DNA of 64,000 nt from Flaveria trinervia (taxonomy: Eukaryota > Streptophyta > Magnoliopsida > Asterales > Asteraceae): NCBI GenBank assembly GCA_025506515.1, contig CM046447.1:83733748-83797747 (forward strand), in the 5' to 3' direction. Below are positions 10,689 to 20,410 of the stretch, in pieces (within the stretch, counting starts at the first letter, position 1; every line of letters begins with the position of its first letter). Below the pieces are notes generated by a model. The model was given only the letters and a program-made list of their open reading frames with translations. It had not been told where the DNA came from and did no database searches. The position numbers and the translations under genes are program-made.

Positions 10689-11214
10689 ATTGAGATCTTT
10701 TTTTTAAAGACGTGTTGAAGGCTTTTATGATCAGTGTATACAATGCATTGAGTACAATACAGGTAATGTCTCCAAATCTTCAAGGCAAAAATGACAGCCC
10801 CAAGCTCGAGATCATGTGTTGTGTAATTCAGCCCGTGGACCTTCAATGTCTCGATGCATAAGCTATAACCTTTCCATGTTGCATGAGGACACAACCAAGG
10901 ACTTGTTTTGATGCATCACAATACACAGTGAAGTCGTCATTTACATCGGGTAGGGTCAAGATAGGAGCATTGCACAACTTGTGCTTTAACGCTTCAAAAG
11001 CTTCTTCCTGCTCGAACCCTCACTCGAACGGTTTATTCTTTTGCGTCAAGAATGTGAGTGGCTTTGCGATCCTCGAGAAGTTGGAAATGAATCGCTGATA
11101 ATAGCCAGCAAGACCAAGAAAAGAACGAACTTCAGTAGGAGTTGTAGGAACACACCAATTCTTCACAGCTTCCACCTTTGCAGGATCAACGTGAATTCCT
11201 TGGCTATTCACCAC
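10685..11214 (-). pseudogene. H RT thumb/connection and RNase H
   Basis: ORF 11214-11020 contains the gypsy RT connection signature (VRSFLGLAGYYQRFI) and ORF 10894-10685 the RNase H core (TTHDLELGAVIFALKIWRHYLY, TDHKSLQ). Between them the frame is broken at about 10895-11020. RNase H normally removes genomic RNA after minus-strand synthesis. The A-rich run at 10690-10705 is the likely site of the frameshift before the next ORF. Confidence 0.82.
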
Positions 11215-11253
11215 ATGTCCTAGAAATTGAACTTCCTTGAGCTAGAAGTCACA

Positions 11254-12405
11254 CTACGAGAACTTCGTGTACAATTTCTCTTTCTTCAACAATTCAAGAA
11301 CCAATCTCAAATGCAGTTCATGATCGCAGTTGGACTTGGAGTAGATAAGTATGTCATCAATGAATACGATCACAAACTTGTCTAGATAAGGCTTGCATAC
11401 TCGGTTCATGAGATCCATGAAGACAGCAGGAGCATTGGTTAACTCAAAAGGCATGACCAAGAACTCATAGTGCCCATAACGAGTACGTAACGTGGTCTTT
11501 GGGATATCATCATCATGGACTCGTAATTGATGATATCCAAAACGTAGATCAATCTTCGAGAATATAGCAGCTCCTTGAAGTTGATCAAACAGGTCATCGA
11601 TGCGAGGAAGAGGATAACAATTCTTGATGGTAAGCTTGTTAAGCTCACGATAGTCGATGCACATAAGAAACCATCCATCCTTCTTCTTCACGAAAAGAAC
11701 AAGTGCACCCCAAGGTGAAGAACTGGGACGAATGAAGCCCTTCTCGACTAACTCTTGAAGTTGACTAGAGAGTTCTTGCATTTTCGATGGTGCAAGCCAA
11801 TATGGTGACTTAGCCACGGGGTTTGCTCCCGGTATCATGTTAATTTTAAACATGACTTCACGCGCGGGAGGTAAACCACTAAGTTCATCGGGAAACACTT
11901 TAGGAAAGTCTCGTATGATAGGGACATCCTTAAGTTCTTTCCCTTTGACTTTCGTGTTGACCACGTAAGCCAAGAAGGCCATATACTTCTTGCTTAAGCA
12001 CATTTGGGCTTGAGTGCAAGACATGAGTTTAAGCCCTTTGGAAGATTTTTCACCGAACACTTTCAAAGTATCTCCAGAAGGTAACGGTATATGGATGCAC
12101 TTCTCAAAACAAATGATCTTGGCATGGTGTTTGGCTAACCAATCCATACCAATGATGACGTCGAAGCTTCCAAGTTTCATCGAGATAAGATCGATAAGGA
12201 AGTCGTGCGCATCAAGGCTTAAGATGCAGTCACGGATAACAACATCAACGGTGATCGGTTCTCCATCGGCAACTTCAATGGTGAGAGGTCTTTCTAGTTT
12301 TGTATGTGGCTTAGCAAGTATGGGTTCAAACTCTAACGAAATAAAACTCTTATCGGCTCCAGAATCAAATAGAACATATGCATAAGTTTTATTAATAAGG
12401 AACAT
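11254..12405 (-). pseudogene. H protease and reverse transcriptase
   Basis: A 383-residue frame. The aspartic protease occupies about residues 1-100 with an intact LFDSGADKSF triad and IIGMDWL. The RT starts near residue 165 with the PPAREVMF hinge, then CIDYRELN, KIDLRFGYHQLR, GHYEFLVMPFELTNAP and the catalytic FIDDILIYS. SGYHQLR and FGLTNAP of the family are changed to RFGYHQLR and FELTNAP. The frame ends before the thumb. An 81-bp segment with stops separates it from gag just upstream. Confidence 0.88.
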
Positions 12406-12407
12406 AC

Positions 12408-12488
12408 CTATTCAATTTTAAAGGTATTTAACGTATAGGTAACGAATGAAAAGATTAGGTCACAAAAGTTAAACGTAAGTTAATATAC
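12408..12488 (-). other. 81-bp stop-containing insert between H gag and protease
   Basis: On the minus strand an AT-rich segment begins GTATATT and ends GAATAG, so it has GT-AG borders. It is flanked by GGTAT direct repeats (12404-12408 and 12485-12489). It is an exact multiple of three and holds in-frame stops, and the protease frame resumes directly after it. It could be a short intron or a small insertion with a 5-bp duplication. Confidence 0.45.
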
Positions 12489-13435
12489 CTTTCACCACAT
12501 CGTTGTTTGCTTGTGCTTGATTTGAATTAATGTTGAAAGCACGTCCTCGGGCTTATGGAACATTACCCACAAGGTTTAGGACCAGCATAGGCCCTAGCCC
12601 CAGGCACATGTGCCACAGGTGTAGCCGCAGGTACAAGTTGTCTTTGGGGTTGTTTGGGTGCACCCAAAGGCATAGTTGCGCGCTAGTGTGAACTTGCGCT
12701 TCTGTTATTGTTGTTGTGAGATGGCTCAGCTTTAGTCTCCTTAACAGCCTCAATAGTCATCTTTTCCACCTTCTTTGCACCCTTCATAGACATGGTGCCC
12801 GCTCGTATATGATTCTCGGTGAGTTGAGCGGTGATAGTAATGGCTTCTTCCAAGGTTGTGGGTCGGCTACCCACCACAACATCTTGTATTTGGGGTTGTA
12901 CACCCTTGATGAACTTCTCGATGTTACGAGGGACAATGTTGACTATATGAGGCAGTAGTATACTCAGCTCATGATGCCTAGTTGAGTAAACCAAATGATC
13001 TCCACCATCTTGCTTTAGGTTCCAAAATTCCTCTTCCAACTTTTGTAACTCGCTTCTTGGGCAGAACTTCGCGATGGTGATGTTCTTGAACTCTTCCCAA
13101 AAGAGTGCTAAAATAGCATCAGCTCCTCGCTTTCTCTTCTCGCTATTCCACCAGGTAAGTGCCCTTTGTTGGAGCATACTAGTGGCATAACAAACTTTGA
13201 GTGCCTCAAGGCACTCACAATAGACAAAAGTATTTTCCATGCTCTCGAACCACTCAAGAAGACCAGTGGCTCCTTCCTTGCCACTATAACTAGTGGACTT
13301 GCAAGAGCTAAAATGCTTGAAAGTGCAAGTTTGGTTGTTGCGCCCTTGGTTAGCACTATTTTCTCCTTGATCATTCCCATTGTTGCTAGAGTTGGTCATC
13401 AAAGTGCTATTGAGTTTTAGGATGACAGCAACCAT
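12489..13435 (-). pseudogene. H gag (Retrotrans_gag type)
   Basis: ORF 13435-12683, 250 residues, starts at an ATG and shows the gypsy gag core: FKHFSSCKSTSY, GLLEWFESMENTF, ATSMLQQRALTWWNS, WEEFKNITIAKFCPRSELQKLEEEF, and a terminal AITITAQLTENH. The downstream part (12682-12489) is frameshifted and Pro/Gln-rich, and the zinc knuckle normally found there cannot be seen. Gag forms the virus-like particle. Its ATG lies about 1 kb from the PBS because the leader contains a solo LTR. Confidence 0.82.
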
Positions 13436-13512
13436 TTACCGGGCAATCATGGCGGCTAGCTTACGATCAGAATTTCCACGCTTTCCATGATGATGATACA
13501 TGCTAGAATATA

Positions 13513-13610
13513 CAAAATGAGTTAGACACGGGAAAGAGAATAACAAGGATTACAATTTTTAACAAGGATTAGTCAAATGAGTTAGACACGAGAAAGAGAA
13601 TAACAATGAT
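13513..13610. repeat. 60-bp-spaced direct repeat in H leader
   Basis: Two copies of a 38-bp segment (AAATGAGTTAGACACG..., ...GAGAATAACAA) differ at a few bases. They lie immediately left of the solo LTR. Confidence 0.8.
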
Positions 13611-13613
13611 ACA

Positions 13614-14140
13614 TGCTATGACCAGTGGACACAAGTATGGTCTTTGACAATCCACTACAGACCTCTGATACTGTTTGGCTTCTTCCTAAAGACCCATGCA
13701 GTTGACCATACTTTATTCCACTGTTCACCTTTTCATGATAGTACATGCTACCAATTTTAGTTGGTGACAAAAGTTAAGTCAGGGACATGTCCTGACTACC
13801 AAATCTCATATAAGACTTTATCCGAGATACCTTAAACTTTAGTCTTGTAGTATAGACTTTAGCTAGAGGATCCCAGCTGGTATCAATGTATATCTGGTTG
13901 TAATAGTATTATATATAAGTTCTCTTTGTAACTCATAATAACAACAACTACTACTTGTAAGAGTCTTGTATTTTGATTTAAGAAGCAATATATAAAAGTA
14001 CCTTGAAAATTACTTCATGTGTTCTTTATTACTTTCTATATTGTGATCAACTCTTACTAATTCTATCTTATCCCGAGTGTTGTTCTAGGTGAGCTTGAGA
14101 GAAAAAACATAAGTGCTTAGTAACAAACATCGATCCTGCA
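13614..14140 (+). repeat. Solo LTR of the A family
   Basis: Starts TGCTATGACC and ends ATCCTGCA. It matches A's 5' LTR (16737-17263) over its full length at high identity by eye and has the same TATATATA box. No PBS, gag or second LTR is attached, so it is a solo LTR, normally left by recombination between two LTRs. Flanking pentamers (ATACA and AGAAC) do not match. Confidence 0.88.
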
Positions 14141-14441
14141 AGAACTAAACCCACTATAATAGTGTCGATTCCACATGTCGCCGAGAATAAGATTAAGAAG
14201 TTTCATTTGTCGGGGAGTGTCAAAGGGTCAAGGTTAAGTTTAAGGAGACAAGTAACAATGTTTTAACTATTATAAGGCAATCCTATGCTAAGGCATCAAG
14301 TTGCACATAAGAAGGCATAGCATTATGTAGCATGCAAACAATGTATATATATTCAAAGATATAAATTTTGTTCTATGAGGTTCATGCATAAACTATAGTC
14401 TAGGTCATCATTTCTAATAACCTAAATCCCTATAGCTATGG

Positions 14442-14453
14442 GCTCTGATACCA
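14442..14453 (-). other. H primer-binding site (tRNA-iMet)
   Basis: The minus strand reads TGGTATCAGAGC followed by CCATAGC, complementary to initiator tRNA-Met. It is 3 bp from the LTR border at 14457. Confidence 0.92.
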
Positions 14454-14456
14454 ATC

Positions 14457-14795
14457 TGTCACACCCCAACGTTGACGGCGGAATCGTCGAGATGTGAGGG
14501 TTAAAATTGTTCACAGTCACATAATGCTATATTTAAATGTAAATATTAAAATTATAAGTTTCAAAAGAAATTACAAACATAAGTCTCAAACATGAAATAA
14601 GTTCAAACATAACATAACAAAACATAATCTTTTTATTTCATTAACTAGGTCCAAGTCCTAGATTATTACAAGCTTCAAAAGATCACTTTAAACTTAAGGA
14701 TTACCTGAAACATGATAAAAATAAAAGGGTCAACTAAAAAGTGGTGAGTTTTCAAGGTTTTCATACATAATATAACAAGGTTACAAGTAGCAATT
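14457..14795 (-). repeat. H 5' LTR fragment
   Basis: Starts TGTCACACCCCAACG, a common terminus of gypsy LTRs, next to the PBS. It is cut at 14795/14796 by the start of D. It does not overlap in sequence with the left LTR fragment because different ends of the LTR are preserved, so the intact LTR was at least about 1.4 kb. Confidence 0.8.
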
Positions 14796-15110
14796 TGTAG
14801 ATCCATATGTACCTAGTTTATGATCTTAATGTAATATGTATGTCATGTCCTTAATGTAAATGAAACATATGAGTTGAATGAAACTTATTATGTGGTTATT
14901 GATCTTAATGTTTAATGTTTCAGTGTATGATTTTTAATGTTTATAATTTATTAACACATATTGAACCAACTATATAGGTTTGTGGTTGTTTGAATAGATC
15001 ATAGTCAGAAAATGATTGAGAAACATATTCAAACTTAGTCATATGAAGTTCTCATGTGAATGGCACATGCTAGTGGACCATACGCATGAACAACTTCATG
15101 CTAATAAACC

Positions 15111-15261
15111 AGTCGCACGACTGAACCAAGAGACTGGATCAGTCGCACAATTGTGACATGAGATTGACTCAGTCTCATGACTGAACACTCAGTCGTGCGA
15201 ATGGATCAACCGCATGACTCAGTCGTACGACTGAAACCATGCTAATGGTTCAGTCGCATGA
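15111..15261 (+). repeat. Six-site family-I motif array in D U3
   Basis: Sites start at about 15111, 15141, 15171, 15191, 15221 and 15252 (AGTCGCACGA and variants). Spacing read from the TATA side is 31, 30, 20, 30, 30. The last site ends about 16 bp before the TATA box. Confidence 0.8.
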
Positions 15262-15276
15262 ATGAGCAACCCTAAC

Positions 15277-15286
15277 CTATAAATAC
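15277..15286 (+). promoter_or_regulatory. TATA box of D LTR
   Basis: CTATAAATAC directly downstream of the phased array, as in E1 and C-left. Confidence 0.7.
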
Positions 15287-15552
15287 CACTTAATTCATGG
15301 AAAACCGTAACACTTTGAAGAATTCAAATCATACACGTACCCTAGCCGTCCAGAACGTCCAAGAAAGCCAGTCCAAGTTCATACATCGTTTTTGATCGAT
15401 TCCTATTAGTTCTTAGCGTTTAGATTAATCTTATATCGATCGGGTTAACGTTCTCACTGATTGGATCGCCAATCAAATAGGATTCCGCACTATTTGATTC
15501 GGTATAAACATAAATCGGTACGTAGTCCGTCCAGTACATGGTCCCTAACAAG

Positions 15553-15564
15553 TGGTATCAGAGC
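15553..15564 (+). other. D primer-binding site (tRNA-iMet)
   Basis: TGGTATCAGAGC 2 bp after the LTR end, complementary to initiator tRNA-Met. Confidence 0.95.
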
Positions 15565-16059
15565 TTTGGCTATTGATTTACGTCTGATTCAATCGATTTT
15601 GATATAAAAATGTGTTTTTCACACGAAAACGCAATCTTTTTGTGTCAAACGTTGTTTTGGACGTCTCCAGGGTGTAAAGTTAACGTTTTTCCAGCATACG
15701 GAAATTAGGGTTCTTGAGAAATTCGTGTTTTTGTGTCAAATACCTTAAACTTCCGAATTCACAAGATTCAGCAGCTTCAGTCGCACAATTGACTCAATAG
15801 CACGACTGAATCCATACGCATCCCTCATACGCATGATTGGACTCATTCGTACATCATTCGTACGCCTAAACTGTCTGTTCACACTGTTCATCCGCAACCG
15901 TTCATTCGCACGATTGATTCATTCGCATTGTTTCATTCGCATGTTTGAGCCATTCGCATTGTTCAATCGCACTAGCTGTTCAATCGCACTAGCTATTTAA
16001 TCACACACCTTCATTCGCACAAGTAAAATAGTTTGTTCCAAAGTGAAAAGTTATTAGTA
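15565..16059 (+). repeat. D leader with family-I motif cluster
   Basis: Untranslated leader. Bases 15779-16020 are crowded with CATTCGCA, AATCGCAC and AGTCGCAC words. Their spacing is irregular, unlike the U3 array. No ORF is expected. Confidence 0.7.
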
Positions 16060-16494
16060 ATGGAGGATCAATATTCAGCGTTCACCGCTGGAAGTGACTC
16101 CAGGATTCAAAATCTATTGCTTCTTGAAAATGAAGTGGGAAATCATAACAAGCCCTCTAAGCTTATAACATTAGATGATTATCCACAATGGAAGCAAAGA
16201 TTTGAGATTTACTTAAATGGAGTAGATTCCAATTTGTGGGAGTCGATAGAGACAGGATATAGTATGCCTGTAGGTGCAGATGGAGTCAAACTCACCTTAA
16301 GCGGTATGACTGACGGCCAAAAGGTAAAGTACAATGCAAAGAAAAAAGTATATGCATTGCTGACTCAGTCAAGTCTAGGTGAGCTAAAGAGTAAAGATGC
16401 TTATAACGTTCAAACAATTAATTTTGTTAAACAAGCTAAACCAGTAAAACAGGAAGTGACTAAGCCCAAACTGAATAAAGTCACACAAGCTTAG
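16060..16494 (+). pseudogene. D gag, internally deleted
   Basis: The start ATG at 16060 is chosen because E1's gag begins with the same M-E-x-QYSAFTAG segment; an upstream in-frame ATG at 16033 lies in the leader. Residues 1 to about 100 match E1 gag (SRIQNLLLLENEV, YLNGVD, LWESIE, KVKYNA). At about 16368 the frame passes without a stop into a Lys-rich stretch (VKQAKPVKQEV, PKLNKVTQA) that matches E1's gag-pol linker. The middle of gag, including the zinc knuckle, is missing, so it could at most encode a short fusion. Confidence 0.75.
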
Positions 16495-16497
16495 CAT

Positions 16498-16736
16498 GGA
16501 ACTTCCTAAGGTTGTAGAGTTCTTCCAAAGACAAAGTGAAAGATCAACTTCCGAAGACAGAACTCTACTTCCGAAGTCAAGTGCCGAAGTTCAAGCCATA
16601 GAAGAATAAACTAAAGACCACTTCCGAAGTATGATGAAAAGAAGTCTCCAAGCCTCAGAAGAAGCAGCCTCTTCCGAAGTATAAATGGCTCCGGAAGTAC
16701 TTACTCTTCCGAAGCCATTTAACCTTCGGAAGACAC
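16498..16736. repeat. Orphan fragment with CTTCCGAAG motifs
   Basis: About 240 bp between D and A's LTR. It contains six exact CTTCCGAAG/CTTCGGAAG words between about 16550 and 16732. Translated on the plus strand it gives short Ser/Glu-rich pieces interrupted by stops, like the gag-pol linkers of A and G. It is probably a family-III linker fragment; how it joined D is unclear. Confidence 0.5.
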
Positions 16737-17263
16737 TGCTATGACCAGTGGACACAAGTATGGTCTCTGACACTCTGCTGTAGACCTTTGATACTATTTG
16801 GCTTCTTCCTAAAGAGCCATGCAGTTGACCATACTTTATTCCACTGTTCACCTTTTCATGATAGTACATGTTACCAACTTTAATTGGTGACAAAAGGTAA
16901 GTCAGGTACATGTCTTGACTACCAAATCTCACATAAGACTTTATCTGAGATGCCTTAAACTTTAGTCTTGTAGTATAGACTTTAGCTAGAGGATCCCAGG
17001 TGGTATCAAAGTATATCTGGCTGTAGGTAGTCTTATATATAGGTTATCTTTGTAACTCATAATAACAACAACTACTGCTTGTAAGAGTCTTGTATTTTGA
17101 GTTGAGAAGCAATATATAAAAGTACCTTGAAAATTACTTCATGTGTTCTTTATTACTTTCTATATTGTGATCAACTCTTACTGATTCTATCTTAACCCGA
17201 GTGTTGTTCTACGTGAGTTTGAAAGAAAAACATAAGTGTTTAGTGACAAACATCGATCCTGCA
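16737..17263 (+). repeat. A 5' LTR (527 bp)
   Basis: Starts TGCTATGACC and ends ATCCTGCA right before the PBS. The same length and sequence type occur in the solo LTR at 13614-14140. It has a TATATATAG box near 17033-17042. It carries none of the CTTCCGAAG words. Confidence 0.92.
17033..17042 (+). promoter_or_regulatory. TATA box of A LTR
   Basis: TTATATATAG, also present in the solo LTR near 13910; likely start region of A transcripts. Confidence 0.6.
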
Positions 17264-17265
17264 AT

Positions 17266-17277
17266 TGGTATCAAAGC
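17266..17277 (+). other. A primer-binding site, variant
   Basis: TGGTATCAAAGC 2 bp after the LTR. It differs from the standard tRNA-iMet PBS (TGGTATCAGAGC) at one position. Confidence 0.85.
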
Positions 17278-17355
17278 ACCTCAGGCTCTTGATTGTGTGA
17301 TCTCACCATCCAAATCAACCTGTTTTTCACTTCGCCCTACAACCCATTCACTATA

Positions 17356-17690
17356 ATGGCCCTTAACAAATCCGCGGTAGAGATGGGAACCATGACAAAG
17401 GCTCCCATCATTACTCCTGAAAATTTCAGGTCTTGGAGTAGGAGAATGGAAGGCTTCATGAGATATCAAGACACAGGATGTGGAACTCCATTGTCAATGG
17501 TCCGTATAAGCCTAAGGTAGCATCATCTGGTGGAAACGGTGCCATGATAGAAAAAGCTATAGAGGATTACTCAGATGAAGATAGAAAGAAGATGGACATC
17601 AATAGCAATGCTATGACTATTCTCATGACTGTAATACCGAACTCCATTATGGTGGTATTCAAGCATTGCACGAATGCTAAAGAATTGTTT
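17356..17690 (+). pseudogene. A gag, 5' part
   Basis: Starts at the ATG at 17356, 79 bases after the PBS. An N-terminal piece (TPENFRSWSRRMEGFM) runs to about 17475, then a frameshift moves to a second frame (MWNSIVNGPYKP, IEKAIEDYSDEDRKKMDINS, HCTNAKELF). These are copia gag N-terminal motifs. The gene is interrupted at 17691 by B; the rest resumes at 37359. Confidence 0.8.
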
Positions 17691-17997
17691 TGTTAGGACT
17701 CTAGAAAGATTAACATGTTGTCTTTATGTGTTTTTTTTGATATTTGTAATAGTATAGGGACTATTTTTATAATTGTTAGTTCCTTTGTGTTTCATTATGA
17801 ATAGCTTAGACTATTAGTTAGTAGTAGAGTTTTTGAAGATAGTCAACGAACTACTGCTCATTATTTGTAATTGTCTTTGCTTGATATTAATGAAACTGTG
17901 AATTTGTTAATATCTTGTTTGAATTCGATTACTTTGTATGTGTTTTCTTTGAATTGTGTTCAGATATCATCACAGATTAGCTCAATTGATCCTATCA
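17691..17997 (+). repeat. B 5' LTR (307 bp)
   Basis: Starts TGTTAGGAC and ends CCTATCA. It pairs with 37053-37358. Compact for a Sirevirus LTR and lacking family-II motifs. Confidence 0.97.
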
Positions 17998-17999
17998 AT

Positions 18000-18011
18000 T
18001 GGTATCAGAGC
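18000..18011 (+). other. B primer-binding site (tRNA-iMet)
   Basis: TGGTATCAGAGC, 2 bp after the LTR end. Confidence 0.95.
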
Positions 18012-18439
18012 TGTTGGTAGCTGTTAATTAAGTAATTTTGAAGTTTATCGAACTTTGAAACTCAAAAAGCTTAACGAATCTGTGATTGATAGACAATTCA
18101 AATGAAAACTTGTGGATTTCAGATGTGTTTCATCATCAAAAATATGATTTGAACCACAATTAGCAGTTGAATTCATCAAATTTGAGTTAATTTGGTGAAT
18201 TTGTGTTTGTAAAGTTCATTGTTTTTTCGAACTGAAATTTGCAAATTAATTGATTTGTTGTTGATAACAATAGAAATTGATTTCAGAAGAATGATTATCG
18301 GCATAAAACTCATCTAATTGAAAAGTTTCAATCAATCTCATCAACTTTTGAAGATTTTCAGAAGATTCGAGTCTGTTATATTCATATGAACATGATGAAT
18401 GTGACGCATTAGGGTTGAAGTTTGCTGAAAAATTGTCCA

Positions 18440-18810
18440 AGTGTTAGGCGTTTGACTACTGTTTAGTCGCACCAACACTGTGTAGATGTTTTGAGTTCAG
18501 ATGTTTGACCACTGTTCGAGAGAGTCCAGACGTATCATTGTTGAGAAGTATTTGAACTGTTCAGACATTTGACAACTGTGTAGGGTGTAGGCGCATCACA
18601 ACTGTTCAGACGTTTTACAATTGTTCAGACGTTTTACAACAGTTCAGACGTTTTGCAACTATTCAGACGTTTTAAAACTGTTCAGACGCATCAATTTTAG
18701 GCGTTTTGGAAAAGTTTTCTAAGGCATTCCCTTAGACAACTCTCAACTTAGACGCATCTCAACTTAGACGCATCAACTGTTGAGGCGTTCGAATACTGTT
18801 CAGACGTTTC
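18440..18810 (+). repeat. B leader with family-II motif cluster
   Basis: At least ten variants of ACTGTTCAGACG(TTT/CAT) follow each other in the leader between PBS and gag, some 20-25 bp apart around 18600-18680. The inverse words (GCGTCTAAACAGT) recur in B's pol-to-extra-ORF spacer at 32290-32740. The 18012-18440 part of the leader shows nothing else. Confidence 0.75.
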
Positions 18811-18908
18811 AACCTCGATACTTAGAATTTTTTTTAAAAGAAAATTCTTTGAAAACTTTTTCAATTTATTTTTAATTCAAAATATAAGAAAATAACAAAA
18901 ATATAAGA

Positions 18909-20410
18909 ATGGTGAAATCAGAAGATTATGAAAATAGAGTTCCAAAACTTAAAAACAGAACTGATTTTAAAAATTGGTCACTTAGGTTGAAACATCACTT
19001 AAATTCCATTGATATTGATGTTTGGAAATCCATAGAAAAAGGACCATTCATTCCAATAATCACAGATGGACCTGACAGAGGATTGGTATACACTAAAGAC
19101 TCTCAGGAACCCTATCCTGAAGATGGTCTTCAAGGAGATGACTTGAGAAGAGTAAAAAATGATGTCAGAGCATACTCCTTGATGTGTAAAGGACTACCTC
19201 TGGAAGTTCTTACAAGGCTTGATGGATATCAAACTGGATATACCATGTATAAAGCCTTAAAGACTATATATGACGGAGGAAAGGAGATTCAAAATCTCAA
19301 GAAACAAAAGTTGAAAAGACAATTGGAATTGTTTCAACATTTATCTGGAGAAACTATAAACCAGATGATGAACAGATTTGTTCAACTTACTACTGAGATG
19401 TCAACAGCTAGTATTAAACCTGATCTTGAAGATCTAAATCTTAGACTACTCAATGCTTTACCATCATCATGGAAAAAAACAGTAACCTTACTCAAGCATA
19501 CTGAGAAGTTCCTTATAGATTTAGATCTACTTATTGCCAAGATTGAGTGAATAGAAATTGATGAAAGCTCAAGGAACAATGATAGAGCAGCATCAATGTC
19601 TCAGTATCAGTTTGTTGCTTCTCCAGCAAACACAGTTGATAATGCTTTCATGGCAAAAAGTGAGAAAGTTAAAGAAGAAGAAGGAGATTTATTTGTCGGA
19701 GCAGGATTTTTCACTGACTCATCATTTACTAGTGCCCCTGCTTACACAACATAATCTCATTCTCAATCTCCTCCTAAATCTCAGTCTCAAACATCAAATG
19801 TTCAATCAGAGACTTCATCATCTAACTCTGCTAAATCTAGCAAAGTTAAAGATGTGATAAACATCCTATTAGAGGATGAAGAATCAAAAACTGCATTTAC
19901 TGCATTTATGGCTAGTTTTCAAGCATATCAAGGTAGCCATTTAACTCAATTAGATCTTGTTTTGTAGGATTTATTTGAAATGGACCCTGAAGATGTGGAA
20001 GGAATGGACTTAAATTGGCAAATGGTGATGATTGCTTACTGGACACAAAAAACTCATATGTCAACAGGAAGTACAAGCCAAGTGCTAACAAGACTATTGG
20101 ATTTGACAAGTCAAAACCTAGGTGTTTTAACTGTAACAAGTATGGCCATTTCTCAAGAGAATGCAAAGCTCCAAGAAATAATGGAGGAAGTGCTCAATCA
20201 AGCAATCAAAGGTTTCAACAAGCTCAGAAGACTTATCAAAAGCCTTATCAAAGTCTTCCTATGCCCGAGCTTAAAGATGAAACAAAATCATCTGATGAAA
20301 CCAAGAAAGCTCTTGTAGTCAACATTAAAGATGGTTATGATTGGAGTGCATATGCTAAACAATTTACTAATGATTTAACATCTAGTTTATCTCTTATTGT
20401 AGAAATTTAG
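18909..20410 (+). pseudogene. B gag with zinc knuckle (stops in frame)
   Basis: Start ATG at 18909. The first 213 codons hold a copia gag core (FKNWSLRLKHHLNSID, DVWKSIEKGPF, LTRLDGYQTGY, LLNALPSSWKKTV). After a TGA at 19548 the same frame continues as Ser-rich sequence to about 19980 with two more stops. A frameshift near 20010 leads into a second frame (20015-20410) with an intact knuckle C-F-N-C-N-K-Y-G-H-F-S-R-E-C at 20123-20164 and a DGYDWS element. The knuckle would bind element RNA in the particle. Confidence 0.83.

Larger units (their letters stand above)
13436..14441 (-). other. H leader, enlarged by a solo LTR
   Basis: Untranslated region between PBS and gag with no credible ORF. 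It contains a 527-bp solo LTR (13614-14140) and, beside it, a direct duplication of about 38 bp (13513-13550 and 13573-13610, 60 bp apart) containing GAGTTAGACACG. Confidence 0.65.
7878..14795 (-). mobile_element. H: Ty3/gypsy chromovirus, both LTRs interrupted
   Basis: Minus-strand order is LTR fragment (14457-14795), PBS, leader, gag, protease, RT, RNase H, integrase, chromodomain, PPT, LTR fragment (7878-8969). RT before integrase marks Ty3/gypsy. The chromodomain-like C-terminus and the TGTCACACCCC LTR end fit the Tekay/Del-like chromoviruses. E1 cuts the left LTR and D cuts the right LTR, so H is the oldest recognised layer. Pol is broken by stops and frameshifts. Confidence 0.87.
14796..15550 (+). 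repeat. D 5' LTR (755 bp)
   Basis: TG...CA termini: starts TGTAGATCC and ends CCCTAACA just before the PBS. It is the reverse-complement counterpart of E1's LTR, with the same 48-bp core (15450-15502), TATA box and motif array. Confidence 0.88.
14796..16497 (+). mobile_element. D: truncated family-I copia remnant
   Basis: Contains a full 5' LTR, PBS, leader and the first ~100 codons of a gag nearly identical in wording to E1's, then jumps at about 16368 to a segment matching E1's gag-pol linker. About 1.9 kb is missing compared with E1. No pol or 3' LTR of this family follows. It is inserted in H's 5' LTR. Confidence 0.78.

Noticed and set aside
13582..13770. Minus-strand ORFs in the solo LTR and in A's LTR (16591-16932)
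   Set aside because: Antisense frames of the same LTR; shared only because the LTR is repeated.
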